From contig CM068371.1 in the NCBI GenBank assembly GCA_034769895.1, forward strand, positions 403,293,969 through 403,357,968: DNA of 64,000 bases, in the 5' to 3' direction. Below are positions 1 through 10,663 of the stretch, in pieces. The translations under genes and the position numbers were made by a program. Numbering within the stretch: position 1 is the stretch's first letter; each line of letters starts with the position of its first letter. The notes beneath the pieces are model-generated. The model saw nothing but the letters and a program-made list of their open reading frames with translations. It ran no database searches and was not told the DNA's origin. Source of the stretch: Magicicada septendecula (Eukaryota; Arthropoda; Insecta; Hemiptera; Cicadidae).

Positions 1-1920
1 TAAGATCCAGCGTGTAATACGCGAGTTGTTTAAATGACATTTATTCATAAAAGTCAGTGCTTTATTATCAGTAATGATGGTTAACGGTTGTCCTAGTATG
101 TATGTACGGAACCGCTCAAGACATCTTACAATACACAAAAGCTCCTTCTCCGTAGTGTAATAATTTATTTCCGCACCCTTGAATGTCCTGCTGGTAAAAG
201 CTATTACTCCAATTCTTCCTTTTTCGTCCAATTGATATAGTTGTCCGCCATATGCAAAGTTGCTGGCGTCACATTGCATATAATATCTTTGGTTTATTCG
301 GGGAAACTTTAAGATGACTGTTTCTACGAATAACCTTTTAACCTGCTGAAAACATTCATTTAATTCCTGTGTCCAGGTGAATTTCTGTCCTTTCCGTAAC
401 AACTCGAGTAATGGCTTAGTAGTTTCAGCGTATTTGTCTGTAAAGCGATTATAGAAATTTGTCAACCCCAGGAAACCTTTTAATTGTTTTTGGTTCCGAG
501 GTGCAGGGAACTTCATAATGGCATCTATCTTCTCGTCCGTTGCTCGTATTCCTTGCGTTGTTAGTTGATAACCGAGGTACGCGATTTCTTGTCTGAAGAA
601 CTGCGACTTCTCCAAATTGATGGTTAAATTTGCCCTCCTTAAATTAGATAATAATAAGTCTAAATGTAACAAATGCGTTTCTAAATCTTCTGAATAACAC
701 AGGCAATCGTCGACATAAATAATGGTATTCTCTTTTACTTCTTCGTCCAGTACTGTGTCCAGTCCCCTGGTCAGTGCTGCAGAACTGGTACTCAGGCCGA
801 ATGGTGTAACTGTAAAACGATAACACTTGCCGTCGTACATAAAAGCGGTGAAGTTCCGGCATTCCGACTTCAGTGGTACTTGCCAGAAACTGCTAGTTAG
901 ATCTACGGTAGATAAGTACTTCATCTCTCCACATCTCGCCAAAATGTCGTTTATTGGAGGGGCACCCTCGTAGTCTGGGATAGTCACACTGTTCACCTTC
1001 CTCGCATCCAAACACAATCGTACGCTACCGTCCTTCTTAATTACCGTAACCAGTGGGTTGATATATGCGCTGTTGCATCTCTCAATGACCCTATACCGTA
1101 CCATTTTCCGAATCTCCTCAGCTACCTTCCCTTTATATGCTAATGGGACAGGCCATCCTCTCTGGAAGTACGGTGTCTGGTCGGTGACTCGGAACTCGTG
1201 GACATACCCTTCGATTCTTCCGGGGCATTCTCTGAATAAACTACAATTCCTTATTAGAATCTCCCTTAATCTTTCCAACGTTCCTTTATCTCCGCACTCT
1301 ATACTTTCTATCTTCTTGTTAATGTTTCTGATGATCTCTTCTTCTTCTTCTTCTACGTCCACCACTTCTATATGCATCATAGGCACCGTGTACGTCGCTT
1401 CGTTATCTTCTTTTCTTATCTCGACGATTCTTCTTCCCATGTCAATGAGGCACCCCGTTTCTTGAAGAAAATTGGTTCCTAATATGCATGGTTTTATCAA
1501 ATCTGGTATTATTAGGAAAACACATTCATATTTAATTTCTTCAATATAGATATCACATAATATTTGTTTTCTGATTAGCTTTGATTTATTACCAACTGCG
1601 CTAACTATTAATGGGTTAGATATCGGTAATATTTCATAAGGTGTAATGTTATGTTTGTTTTGGTGAAACCACGACTCAGATAACCCAGCTATTACAGATC
1701 CAGTATCGATTAACGCTTGTACACTAACATTATTATTGAACTTGATATTTATCTCTGGACACCTAATTATTCGTTGAGAAATTTCTTCATCATCATTACA
1801 CAATAAATCACTTCGTAAGTCCGGTAGGATAATATTCGTCTGGTAGTCATTTGTTTTGACGGCTATCTTTGTTAATGGGTGGAGGGATTTTTTTTTTCCT
1901 CTTCTTGTTGACGATTTCTT
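1..1920 (-). CDS. pol: pol polyprotein, partial: aspartic protease, RT, RNase H
   Basis: The frame opens after a stop at 1921 and stays in one phase at all sampled sites. A retropepsin motif LIDTGS lies near 1696-1714. RT follows with LCLDARKVN near 1000-1020 and the catalytic YVDD box at 706-717. RNase H shows CDASN near 256-273 and ITDNKAL near 52-72. Together they convert element RNA into cDNA in cytoplasmic particles. A run of ten T on + (A10 in sense, 1888-1897) lies where the upstream NC-like frame (stop at 1872) overlaps this frame, in the position and direction of a -1 frameshift. Integrase would lie beyond base 1. The family is clear; the frameshift mechanism is inferred. Confidence 0.85.
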
Positions 1921-2063
1921 TTAGGTTGAGTGCCCGATGCACCAGCTGTCGTGTTTGTGAACTCTATTGTGTTGACAGCACGCCGGTCCGCGTTACGGTG
2001 CTGGTTATTTATGGCGGGTCTGTCACCCCATGTTTTCTTCTGTATACCGCCTCCTTTGTTCAA
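1872..2063 (-). pseudogene. NC-like basic tail in shifted frame
   Basis: A 63-codon frame overlapping the gag stop and running to the A10 run before pol. It is rich in R, K, N and Q (segment KRNRQQEEEKK), as expected for an RNA-binding Gag tail, but has no CCHC finger. It is offset -1 from gag, and pol is offset a further -1. It may be the true C-terminus of Gag after a frameshift mutation, or a frameshift-linked region. Confidence 0.4.
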
Positions 2064-3454
2064 GCCGCTGCATAGTTCGATTCTCTATTAATTCTTGGTT
2101 GAATCTGTGAATACTCAATGATCAGAGATTCGAAGTTTGGTATCGTCACAATCCCTCTTGTGACCACCGCAAGCTGGATGTCCCGCCCAAAGTGACGAGA
2201 TATCTTACTTATCAACTGATAATCAGACAAAGTAGGTGTTAACTGCTTACTTTCCAACAAAATCCGTTCAATATATTGAATAGCAGTAACTGGTCCGCGC
2301 CAATCAAATCTGCCAAACTCCAAATGGTCCCGGATACTGTCCTGTCGTTCCTGGCCCCAATATTTTAGAGAGAACGCTTCCTTGAATTCTGTGAAGTTTG
2401 ATATCTGGTCACGTATCACTCGCCACCAAATTCCTGCGTCTAACTCCAGATGTTTGCCAATCCACTTGATATTGTCAGCGGGATAGTATAACTCTTGAAC
2501 TTCGGACAATTCTTTGGGGAATTCCATAGGGAATCTGTCTGTGCCATTATATTTGAGATCATTGTGGTTAGGTCCGTTAAATCGATTTAATATTCCACAA
2601 TCACCTTCCATCAATTGTCGCTGCAACCTTTCTTGGTTTTCTCTTACCTTATTTAAATGTCCTTTTAATTCTTCGATCCTAGTTGTCTTTTCTTTCGTAG
2701 TCTCGTCCAACTTCTGTTCTGTTGAACGTTGTCTACCGTCTACGTCTTCTAATTTTTGTATAATATTACTATTTGTTCCTTCTTGCTCCTGTTGTTTCTG
2801 CAACATGGTATTGTGTATCTCGGCCTTAAGTTCTTCGTGCTTCTTATTGTAATCCTTAACGTGAACATCGAACTTGTGATTAATCTTTTTAACGGTCGTC
2901 TGGGTAGAGTGTACCGCTGCCATCCATTCTTGTCGATCATTATCTTGTTTTTCTTGTATTTCTACGTACTTCTTATCGGCTTCTTCTCTCAACTCTCTCA
3001 CGATATCATCTTGCTTCTTCTGTAATTCATCAACCTTTCTTTCCCAAGTCTGCTGGTAGTCACGTATCTCGGACCTTATTTGTGTCATCTCTTCCTTATG
3101 CTGGTCGAGTTTTCCATTTTGTTTCTCTAACTTTTCATTAATTAATTTAATATTTTCTTCTAATTTTCTGTTAATATTCTCTTCTTGTTTTCTGTTACTT
3201 TCTTCGCTAATTAATTTAATATTCTCGTTCTGTTTTTCGTTCTGTTGACGGATGAACTCCATTAACATTTGTATAGTTCCATCTTCTAGTTTTGATGTCT
3301 GTCCTCGCGCCCTATCTTCTGGACTCTCTACCACACTACTTGGTTCACTAGGTGTAGTATTGTCCTCGGTATTTACTGCACCTAATTGGTTATTAATGTC
3401 AAATTCTACACTGTCTGAATTGCTCGCCATTTTAGCCCTACTGCGCGTAATCAT
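2060..3454 (-). CDS. gag: Gag-like protein with long coiled coil
   Basis: 464 codons starting 129 bases downstream of the primer-binding site. Residues about 55-280 are highly charged and rich in Q, E and K with heptad character, a long coiled coil. The C-terminal ~180 residues are globular and resemble the retrotransposon Gag capsid region (for example FTEFKEAFSLKYWG and a WWRVIRD segment). It should form the structural shell packaging element RNA. The frame stops at 2060; a basic segment that looks like the nucleocapsid tail continues in another frame, so Gag is either interrupted by a mutation or extended by frameshifting. No CCHC zinc knuckle is visible. Confidence 0.75.
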   Translation of the reverse strand: MITRSRAKMASNSDSVEFDINNQLGAVNTEDNTTPSEPSSVVESPEDRARGQTSKLEDGTIQMLMEFIRQQNEKQNENIKLISEESNRKQEENINRKLEENIKLINEKLEKQNGKLDQHKEEMTQIRSEIRDYQQTWERKVDELQKKQDDIVRELREEADKKYVEIQEKQDNDRQEWMAAVHSTQTTVKKINHKFDVHVKDYNKKHEELKAEIHNTMLQKQQEQEGTNSNIIQKLEDVDGRQRSTEQKLDETTKEKTTRIEELKGHLNKVRENQERLQRQLMEGDCGILNRFNGPNHNDLKYNGTDRFPMEFPKELSEVQELYYPADNIKWIGKHLELDAGIWWRVIRDQISNFTEFKEAFSLKYWGQERQDSIRDHLEFGRFDWRGPVTAIQYIERILLESKQLTPTLSDYQLISKISRHFGRDIQLAVVTRGIVTIPNFESLIIEYSQIQPRINRESNYAAA

Positions 3455-3582
3455 TCAAACTGACTTACACTAATAACGCTTATCTTACTTCTACTTCTAA
3501 GACACTACTTTTTCTACTACTTCTACTGCCTGTTCTTTACCTAAGCTGTACGTGTTAACAATCTGTGTTAATACGTATCATG

Positions 3583-3600
3583 CCGTGCGAATGGGCGCCA
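3583..3600 (-). other. Primer-binding site of the left Gypsy-like element
   Basis: Sense sequence starts TGGCGCCCATTCGC directly after the LTR end. TGGCGCCC is the usual complement of a tRNA-Lys 3' end in Ty3/Gypsy elements. The spacing of ~130 bases to the gag ATG fits a leader. Confidence 0.65.
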
Positions 3601-6400
3601 TTTTTATAATGAATTTTATATAAATATATGTGTTGATTATTTAATATGTGAATTTAATACTTTCTCAAATGTATCTAGCCCTTAAGTTGGATACCATTTA
3701 TAAATATCATTTTATATGCGTATTGACTGCACAATAAATTAATTATTAAATAATCGATCTCTGACATGTATGTGTATAATTTAATCTTATTGATGATTCT
3801 AACTATCTATGCTTATCAACACATACGTGATATCATTTATTTAATTGAACATAAGAAACTCTTAAAATCTATTTGCATTCTTTCAAACTTTAGGTTAATA
3901 TTTGGGTTGCATTGGTAATAATGAACGCATGTTTCTGATTAACTAAAATACTAGTTTAATTATCATTTATGACATATTATAATAGTACATAGGTTACGTC
4001 ACTGTACCTGAAATACATACATATTTATAATAAACAAAGATATATCTTAATATATGCTGAAACAAAGGAAAACATACATACATATATAAATCAAATGATG
4101 TTACAATTCAATATTCTACTTATTTAATGCGTTCATTAAATCCCAAATAAGCTTTTGTTTATACGTTCATTAACTACTTTATTCAGATTTACTCATTACT
4201 TTTCTTAATAATTTTCTCAGGTGTGAATTCTTTGAAAGAAACCAGGTCAGTAGAAGTTATTAATTAGAAATAATTATAATAATGGTTACTTGGTTATTGA
4301 ATATCCATAAGTTGTTGACGAAGTCTCGTTCTGGTGATGGAGATGGCTCGTAGATACATTCCGTCGTAAGCTGTTTTATCACTGCCACTTATCACTTTAT
4401 TCTTCCGACCACTCGCGTAGGTGTTTGTATATGTGTGAGTAATTGAAGTTTAGTGTTCAATCAGTGTTTCATCTTACTGTGTTTGCTGTGAGTTCGTTTT
4501 AAAGTCAATATACATGTCTATTTTCATTAGTCGCTGCTTCAACAAACGATCCTATAATTGATTAGTTTGTTTAATGTTTCGTGTTCATTATGTTGTTGAT
4601 ACACAATATTAAGTTCAAATAATTTGTATATCGTTAAGTGATGCTGTCTGTTAGTGCAACGGTCTGATTGTTCACTTGGTGTAAATTTCACTAAGTCCGT
4701 TACTGCGCACACCGGTAAAGTTTCACTACCGCGATATGAATGTATTATTAAGTTTTAAGTTCCTTGTTATTTATCTAACTTCCGAATGATTTGAGTAAAC
4801 AATGGAAAGTTTATGATACCGTCTCTCGCACTTGAAGTTAAACTACTTGATATTTGAAATGTAAACTGTCTGAAAATTCTAACTGTAAAACTTTAGTATA
4901 ACTATTCAAAATTTAAGTGTTGACTGTCTGTCTGAAAATTGAATATCACTGTCTAAAATTTGAGTATGACTGCCGCTCCGTCTTCCTGGACAGCTGGTTT
5001 TATTAATTCGTCCCTACTCAAAATTTTGTCTCTGGCGCGCTTCACGCCCACTTCTTTTCGAGATTGGTCAGTTTTTGATTTTCTCGGAAAATACTGTCCC
5101 ACTATGTCAAAATCCTCCGTCATAGTTCTTCCGATAGGTTCTTCGTCTCAGTTGCTATGGAAACATCCCTCACCATCAAATTTCTCGCTGGCTGAAGGTC
5201 TCTGATAGGTCCTTAGGTCTCCCTGCTCTCTGGCTTGACGATCGTTGACCCGCTTCGAAGAAACTACGGCTATTAACATCTTGTCTATCAGCCTATTGTC
5301 TGAGTAAACTCTGCGTTTCTATAGATTCCCATTATCTGTACTTACAGTCTTCCTGGCGTATTGTTCTATGCTCTAACCCCTTTTTTCTGGCTATTACTAA
5401 TTTCGAACATCTGCTGGTCGTTGAAGTCACCCCAACTTTCCCTTCGTAAATTCTTGTCTGTCAATTAGACGATACCTCCAGCTGTGTAACATGACTTTAG
5501 TTTTTGTCAGCCTATCTTCCAGTATTGTTACTTAAGGTGCAGCGTATCCGTTTCATTGTAGTATGGAGCCTCACTCGTTTTTGTCGCTTATCGTCTACTG
5601 ACGTAATATGGCCACATCTGCTACAATTCTCGGTACGGGTGTGAATGTCCTTACTTACTTTGTTACAGCTGCGGAGAGCAATAATTCTGGACGAAACTTT
5701 CCCTGTCATCTTACGCCACCAAATTCTATAGTTGGATTGAACTTAATGCGTTTCTATTGTCAAGTCAGCAACGCTTCACTGACACCTTCTCATTACTCCT
5801 TATTTATTGCTCCACCATAAGTCGTTGACACTTGCCTCGTGTGAACGTACTCTGCCGAGGTGAAATTTAAAAAATTTTAAAATTTTCTGCTCGTTACAAG
5901 TTCAACCCAAATTTAATCGTTGTATGCAGAATGTGATGGTAAATTATTGCTGTTCGTAGTATTCTGATTAAATTATTTGTAAGCATTTCCTTTCCGATAG
6001 TCGAACGGCTGTAATAAGATATGTTACGACGGTCTACTCGATCGTCGTAGGTAGAGTTGAAACAAAATAAGTACAAGACACCAATTAAGTCACTAATCAC
6101 CAGCTTTAATTTTTACAGTTAAACAGTTCGTAATTAACAACACAGTCTACTACAACAAATCAAATATAAATTGTTCACACGCAATAAAATGTCACTAATA
6201 TTAAACACAATTGTATTACAATTATACATTCCGATTATAAAACACCACTCTTAACTAATAACCACTTGAACGCGCACAGTAATGTCGCCCGATAATAACT
6301 CTCGAACCGAACTGTAAATATATCGCTGCTATACTGACTTAAGCGTCCCTGAGTAATTGTATTTATAGCCGCCGAAAATCTAGACGATTCCTAATTGCGT
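3601..6400 (-). repeat. 5' LTR of left Gypsy-like element (outer end not fixed)
   Basis: Non-coding sequence between the primer-binding site and the promoter at 6333-6367. It is AT-rich at 3600-4300 and more CpG-containing at 4300-6400. Short open frames at 4960-5205, 5512-5709 and 5608-5820 show no recognisable domain. At about 2.8 kb or more this would be a long LTR, in keeping with the ~2.5 kb LTRs of the related element in intron 5. A sibling LTR is needed to fix the ends. Confidence 0.5.
6333..6367 (-). promoter_or_regulatory. TATA/Inr core promoter of the LTR
   Basis: On the - strand TATAAATA occupies 6367-6360 and an arthropod initiator TCAGT occupies 6337-6333. The distance from the first T of TATA to the initiator A is 32 bases, the standard spacing. 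It points leftward toward gag and pol. Confidence 0.6.
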
Positions 6401-6466
6401 CTTAGCGTCCGTACGAACTACGTAATTAACTGCGGCGTTGACACAGTCCGCACGGCTGGCGGTATC

Positions 6467-6533
6467 GAGAAGACTCTCGCAAATGCGTCTACAAGCACGT
6501 ACGCCACACACAGTAGAGCGAGAGTCTTCTGGC
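6467..6533. repeat. Short inverted repeat
   Basis: GAGAAGACTCTCGC near 6468 and its near-exact reverse complement GCGAGAGTCTTCTG near 6519 are separated by about 40 bases. They could form a hairpin just upstream of the LTR promoter (inside U3 or in the flank). No function can be assigned. Confidence 0.4.
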
Positions 6534-6930
6534 ACATTCGACAAACACGTAGATTGTTCTGTGATGTCGTAACACTGTGATTAATCGCGTTGTTCTGCAT
6601 GCCTGGTAACTCTGAAAGTATATGATAATTATTGATACTTTGTGAATGTAAAACCTTTGTTTACCGGTTGAAACTAATTGTCCTAACGATCTTGCAAAAT
6701 ACATTTTATCGTATTTCGTTGAACTAATTATTCTGAATCATTGGAATCGATTGTGAAAGTAATTGGTATGGCCGCCGTCGATTCTGCTCAATACGATTAC
6801 AATGTCCGAAACAGTGGAACATAAACTATATAAGCAGTGGTGGAACTAAACTATATAGAATACTATTGACTCGGAATACAAATTATTATTCATAAAAATG
6901 ATAAATTTTTACCATATGGCCTAAACTAGC

Positions 6931-6954
6931 TTTCGCTCGTTAGAGCTTCGTCAG
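6931..6954 (-). ncRNA. Hammerhead-like core, Penelope-type
   Basis: On the - strand: CTGACGA, one extra A, hairpin GCTC-TAAC-GAGC, then GAAA. This is the CUGAnGA / stem II / GAAA layout of a hammerhead core with one unpaired base before stem II. A TATA-like TATATA lies a few bases upstream on the same strand. It probably marks an old Penelope-like terminus; stem III and stem I are not convincing by eye. Confidence 0.4.
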
Positions 6955-7984
6955 AGGCTGCCGCTATATACGTGTCTTCCGATAGGTTTGTTTTTTAAGT
7001 ACAGCGTTTGTGCCTTAATGTCACAGAATGAGCGGTTTTTTCCGAGTTCGATTCGTTTGCAAATTAACGTGTCTGTGTCTCATGAGGTAGACGTATAGAC
7101 GTATTAGGCTATTTGAATCAATTTAAATCGCGCTTTTTTTTTAATATTAATGAATCGATGGAAAAGAAATACGTCAACATAGACAGGAAGAAACGCCCCA
7201 TATGGGATACTCTTAGTCTGCCCTTAATGTAAATCGGTATAAGAATCTTCAATTGACTGATAGTAATGTTAAATGCGAAAAGTTATCGTATGTTTTTGGG
7301 ATAGTAGATAGTAGATTTGTTATGGGAAAAACTTAAACGTTATTGCATGATGACAGGAAAAACAAAGATGTCCCTGTTCAGGAAAATATCATTGTAGCTG
7401 AAATTTATTAGACTCGACGCCATGTTACAGGAGAAGCAGAAGACTCTGTAACTTGGAAAATAATAATAAAGAATAGAAATAAAGGAGATACAATATGACA
7501 GTTTTTACATATGAATATTGAGAAGTGAAAACTCGTATTCGCTTGGACGATTGCATGTCTCATCCAACGAATTACGAATGATGCTGCTACAGGCAGAGAA
7601 AGACCGAAGCCTTCAAGATATAGTGCGATGAGAAAATGGTAGAATGATCTGGATGAATAGAATCCAAAGATGAAAAAGGGGGTCTCTTTCTCTTTTTACA
7701 CATTTGAAGGAGTGAAAGACAAAACCGTTCTCTAATGGAAGAGTGTAAAAACCAGAGGGTATCGCTTTCTATTTGACACATTCCTCGCCGCGAACCTTAG
7801 TCATAACTAAAAGAAAAAAAGGAAAACCAAAGAGGGGCAGTTTGTTTTCCAAATTTAATACACATACGTTGCATTACTTAAAAAGAGTTTAAAAGATCGG
7901 GGCCAGTTCGAAATTCATTTCAAATTAAAACAATCACTGGATTGGTAATTAAAGAGAAAGGGACGCAAAGTGGGACTTGCTGAT

Positions 7985-8147
7985 AATTGTGGCACGTCTG
8001 GTAGTTGCATAAGAAAGTGTAGTGAATACTTCTGTACTTTCTGAAGCCCTCACGTAGAGTTTTCGGAAGAAGATGATAATTGTTGATATAAAGGAACTAC
8101 GTAGATAACAACATCAGTGAGAAAGGGCTCGCCTCAGAAGTCGAGTT
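7985..8147 (+). repeat. Dispersed ~165 bp repeat, copy 1
   Basis: 163 bases nearly identical to 10489-10663. Both copies start AATTGTGGCACGTCTGG and end CAGAAGTCGAGTT. There is no coding potential and no obvious terminal inverted repeat. It could be a SINE/MITE-like element or a segmental duplication. Confidence 0.75.
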
Positions 8148-9000
8148 TTTGGCGACTTTGACGTCCGCAATGCCGAGTCCTGTATCGTAGTTGCCAGTAC
8201 CCGTAGTGCGGGTACGCCTAGTAGAGCGTTGTGTTGAAGTTTACGAGTCTCATGTTAAGCGAGATGTTCTGTGCCTTTAGTTTATACAATTCGCTTATTC
8301 TCGGTCCACAATCGTGTATGACAGACCATATTGGTATCCTCACGTCTCCGTAACAAAGAGTTATTTGGTAATTTTGTAACTGAGATGGGTAACGTTCGAC
8401 GACAATAACTCGTATTTGTGATTCGATTCGGTCCCGCTTTCGTTTTATAAACACTGTTATGTTCGAAAAACTTCGTATTTGCCACAAAATATGAAATATT
8501 AATAGTGACCGATTCGTCATGCGGGTGGTATGTATGCGCGCGTGTTCTGCATGCTCGTATGCGTGTGTTCTGTTATTTTTGTACAACAGACCTTTCTGGG
8601 CATTGTTTCTCATTGCGTGTATTCAGGGGGAGACGTAGTCCTGTCCAAGCGGACCTTGACCTTGGCAAACAAACACGCTGTTTCAACATAATATCGTTCG
8701 CAGCCAAGAGTTTTATGGCTTTCGGGTTGACAGGTTTGAAGCTGGTTTTCCCTAGTATTTTGGAAGTGGCGTTACATGAATTGTAGAGTTTATGTTCGTC
8801 GTTGGTACAGAAAATACAGTCGTTAACTAAGCAAGCTAGGTAAATAACGGATGTTTGGCCGCAACAGAAGTATGTAGGTTAAGGATAGAACGGGAAACAG
8901 ACGCAGCTGTAAAAACATTCGATTTATCAGCGAAGTTAGCTATGACAAAGTTGTAAAATACGAGTTCCTCCGTCACATGATGGATAGAATTGCTCTGGGA

Positions 9001-9055
<55 letters not shown>

Positions 9056-10488
9056 CCCCCTCCCCTATCCCTCCATCTCCTTCACCCCCCTCTCCTCCTA
9101 CATTAATTCATCTCTCTCATGACTGTGGCATTCGCTGCACGGATTAATTCCTTGTAACAAAGTGAAGGGAGGTCCTAGTTGTAATCCATTTATCCGTTCG
9201 ATTTTCAAGGCGGTTTTCGCACAGTCCGAGAACAGATAATTTCTTGCGAACAGCATCGTTAATTGAACAGATTTAAACTTCAATTAAGCGAGTATAGGTA
9301 CTTCTGTTATGTACATTATGACTTCACGAAAGCGCGCTCCTCTGAACCAAGCAAGGAATTTTTCATGCTGCGGTGATTGGAATGTTTCCCAGTCTGTAAC
9401 AGACTATCATCGTGACCATGAGGTAAACTTATGAATCGTATGTTGCACACTGTATTGGTGTCGAGAGTTGTAACTGCCAATGCAGTGCACAGACTCTTTT
9501 AAGTATGAGGCCCATAAGAAATTATTTTTTTTTATTACCTTGTGTAAGACAATTGTAATAGTGTCGAGTAAATGGTCACGAAAGTTCGTACTCCGACTTA
9601 ACGGAGCCCGGACACTGACTACGCTTTCCTTGTTTGTGGGAGTTTGCTTCTTACGCGTGTCTAGTAGAAAATATGGTAATCGGTCAAAATTACGTTTTAT
9701 TGTAAATTGAGTTGTTTTCATAATAACTCTGGCAAAAGGATGGGCTGCTTTCAAACAATTGTGGAATCAATCGTCGTGAGAAAGCCTTTCTATTCCTTCG
9801 GTAGGTATTCCTTTTCATCGCTGTTTAGTCACGTTTCCGTTGCTGTCAAGCGTTTTAATATTCTTTGTAAATATCGAGTTTTTAAAATCATCGCTTTATG
9901 TTACGAAATGGTTTAGTGTTTTTCTTAATGGAATTCATCACGGGACAAAACGTTTTTATATTTATGAGAAAATTATTAACAAAAATGACGTCTCTTACAT
10001 ACGCTGTGTTAATGAATATGTTTTGTCTTCGCCTTCCGTCTCGTATATATTTACACTCACCTCGCACTCCATAATATTCAAAGGACGTTATAACGCTCGC
10101 ATGTGCGAGCTGAAAGAAAATTTTGTTAGCCTCGCAGCGAGGCGTTTGTCTACTGCGCATCGAGACCTCGGTGTTCAATTTTCACTGTCCGGCTTCTACT
10201 ACATCGAGTTGACAGACAAGAGTCAAAACAAACGCGTACACTTTATGACTCATTTTCGTACGTCCTAAGAACCCGTACTCGACCGACTGTTGAGCCGCGT
10301 TTCGAGAATTATTATTATTAGTACGGACAGGACTGATATTGCAACTTTTTGTTTATACGCAGGTTGCCGTCCTATTGAACGAAATATGGAAGAAACTACT
10401 TGTGTAATTAGTTGATATCTAAATATTTCGTTACGTTCTCGATACTCTAGACGCTGTTTGCGTATTTATCCGAATTTGACACTTGTGA
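8148..10488. other. Non-coding interval with GT microsatellite
   Basis: CpG-containing AT-rich DNA. Open frames here (for example 8218-8613 -, 9840-10268 +) have no recognisable domain, no splice logic and composition like their surroundings. A (TG)n tract of about 25 units lies at 9004-9054, followed by a C-rich run. I see no gene. Confidence 0.6.
9004..9054 (+). repeat. (TG)n microsatellite
   Basis: Perfect TG dinucleotide tract of about 51 bases. Confidence 0.95.
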
Positions 10489-10663
10489 AATTGTGGCACG
10501 TCTGGTAGTTGCATAAGAAAGTGTAGTGAATACTTTTGTACTTTCTGAAGCCCTCACGTAGAGTTTTCGGAAGAAGATGATAATTGTTGATATAAAGGAA
10601 CTACGTAGATAACAACATCAGTAATAACATCAGTGAGAAAGGGCTCGCCTCAGAAGTCGAGTT
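10489..10663 (+). repeat. Dispersed ~165 bp repeat, copy 2
   Basis: Matches 7985-8147 with only a few substitutions, plus a 12-base tandem duplication of TAACAACATCAG-like sequence near 10612-10635. The flanks differ, so it is a dispersed unit, not a long duplication. Confidence 0.75.

Larger units (their letters stand above)
1..6400 (-). mobile_element. Ty3/Gypsy-like LTR retrotransposon, cut by left edge
   Basis: Reading leftward on the - strand the order is long 5' LTR, Lys-type primer-binding site (3583-3600), gag (2060-3454), a basic NC-like stretch (1872-2063), then protease, reverse transcriptase and RNase H running off base 1. The rest of RNase H, integrase and the 3' LTR lie outside the window. 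The right limit is uncertain: a TATA/Inr promoter at 6333-6367 must be inside the LTR, so the element reaches at least about 6.4 kb. No second LTR copy is available to fix the end. The pol frame was open at every point I translated, so this is the best preserved element here. Confidence 0.85.

Noticed and set aside
1058-1465. 135-codon + strand open frame
   Set aside because: Antisense to pol, which is supported by protease and RT motifs in one continuous frame.
9480-10268. Several 70-140 codon frames on both strands
   Set aside because: No domain, no splice context, strongly overlapping in opposite frames; chance frames.
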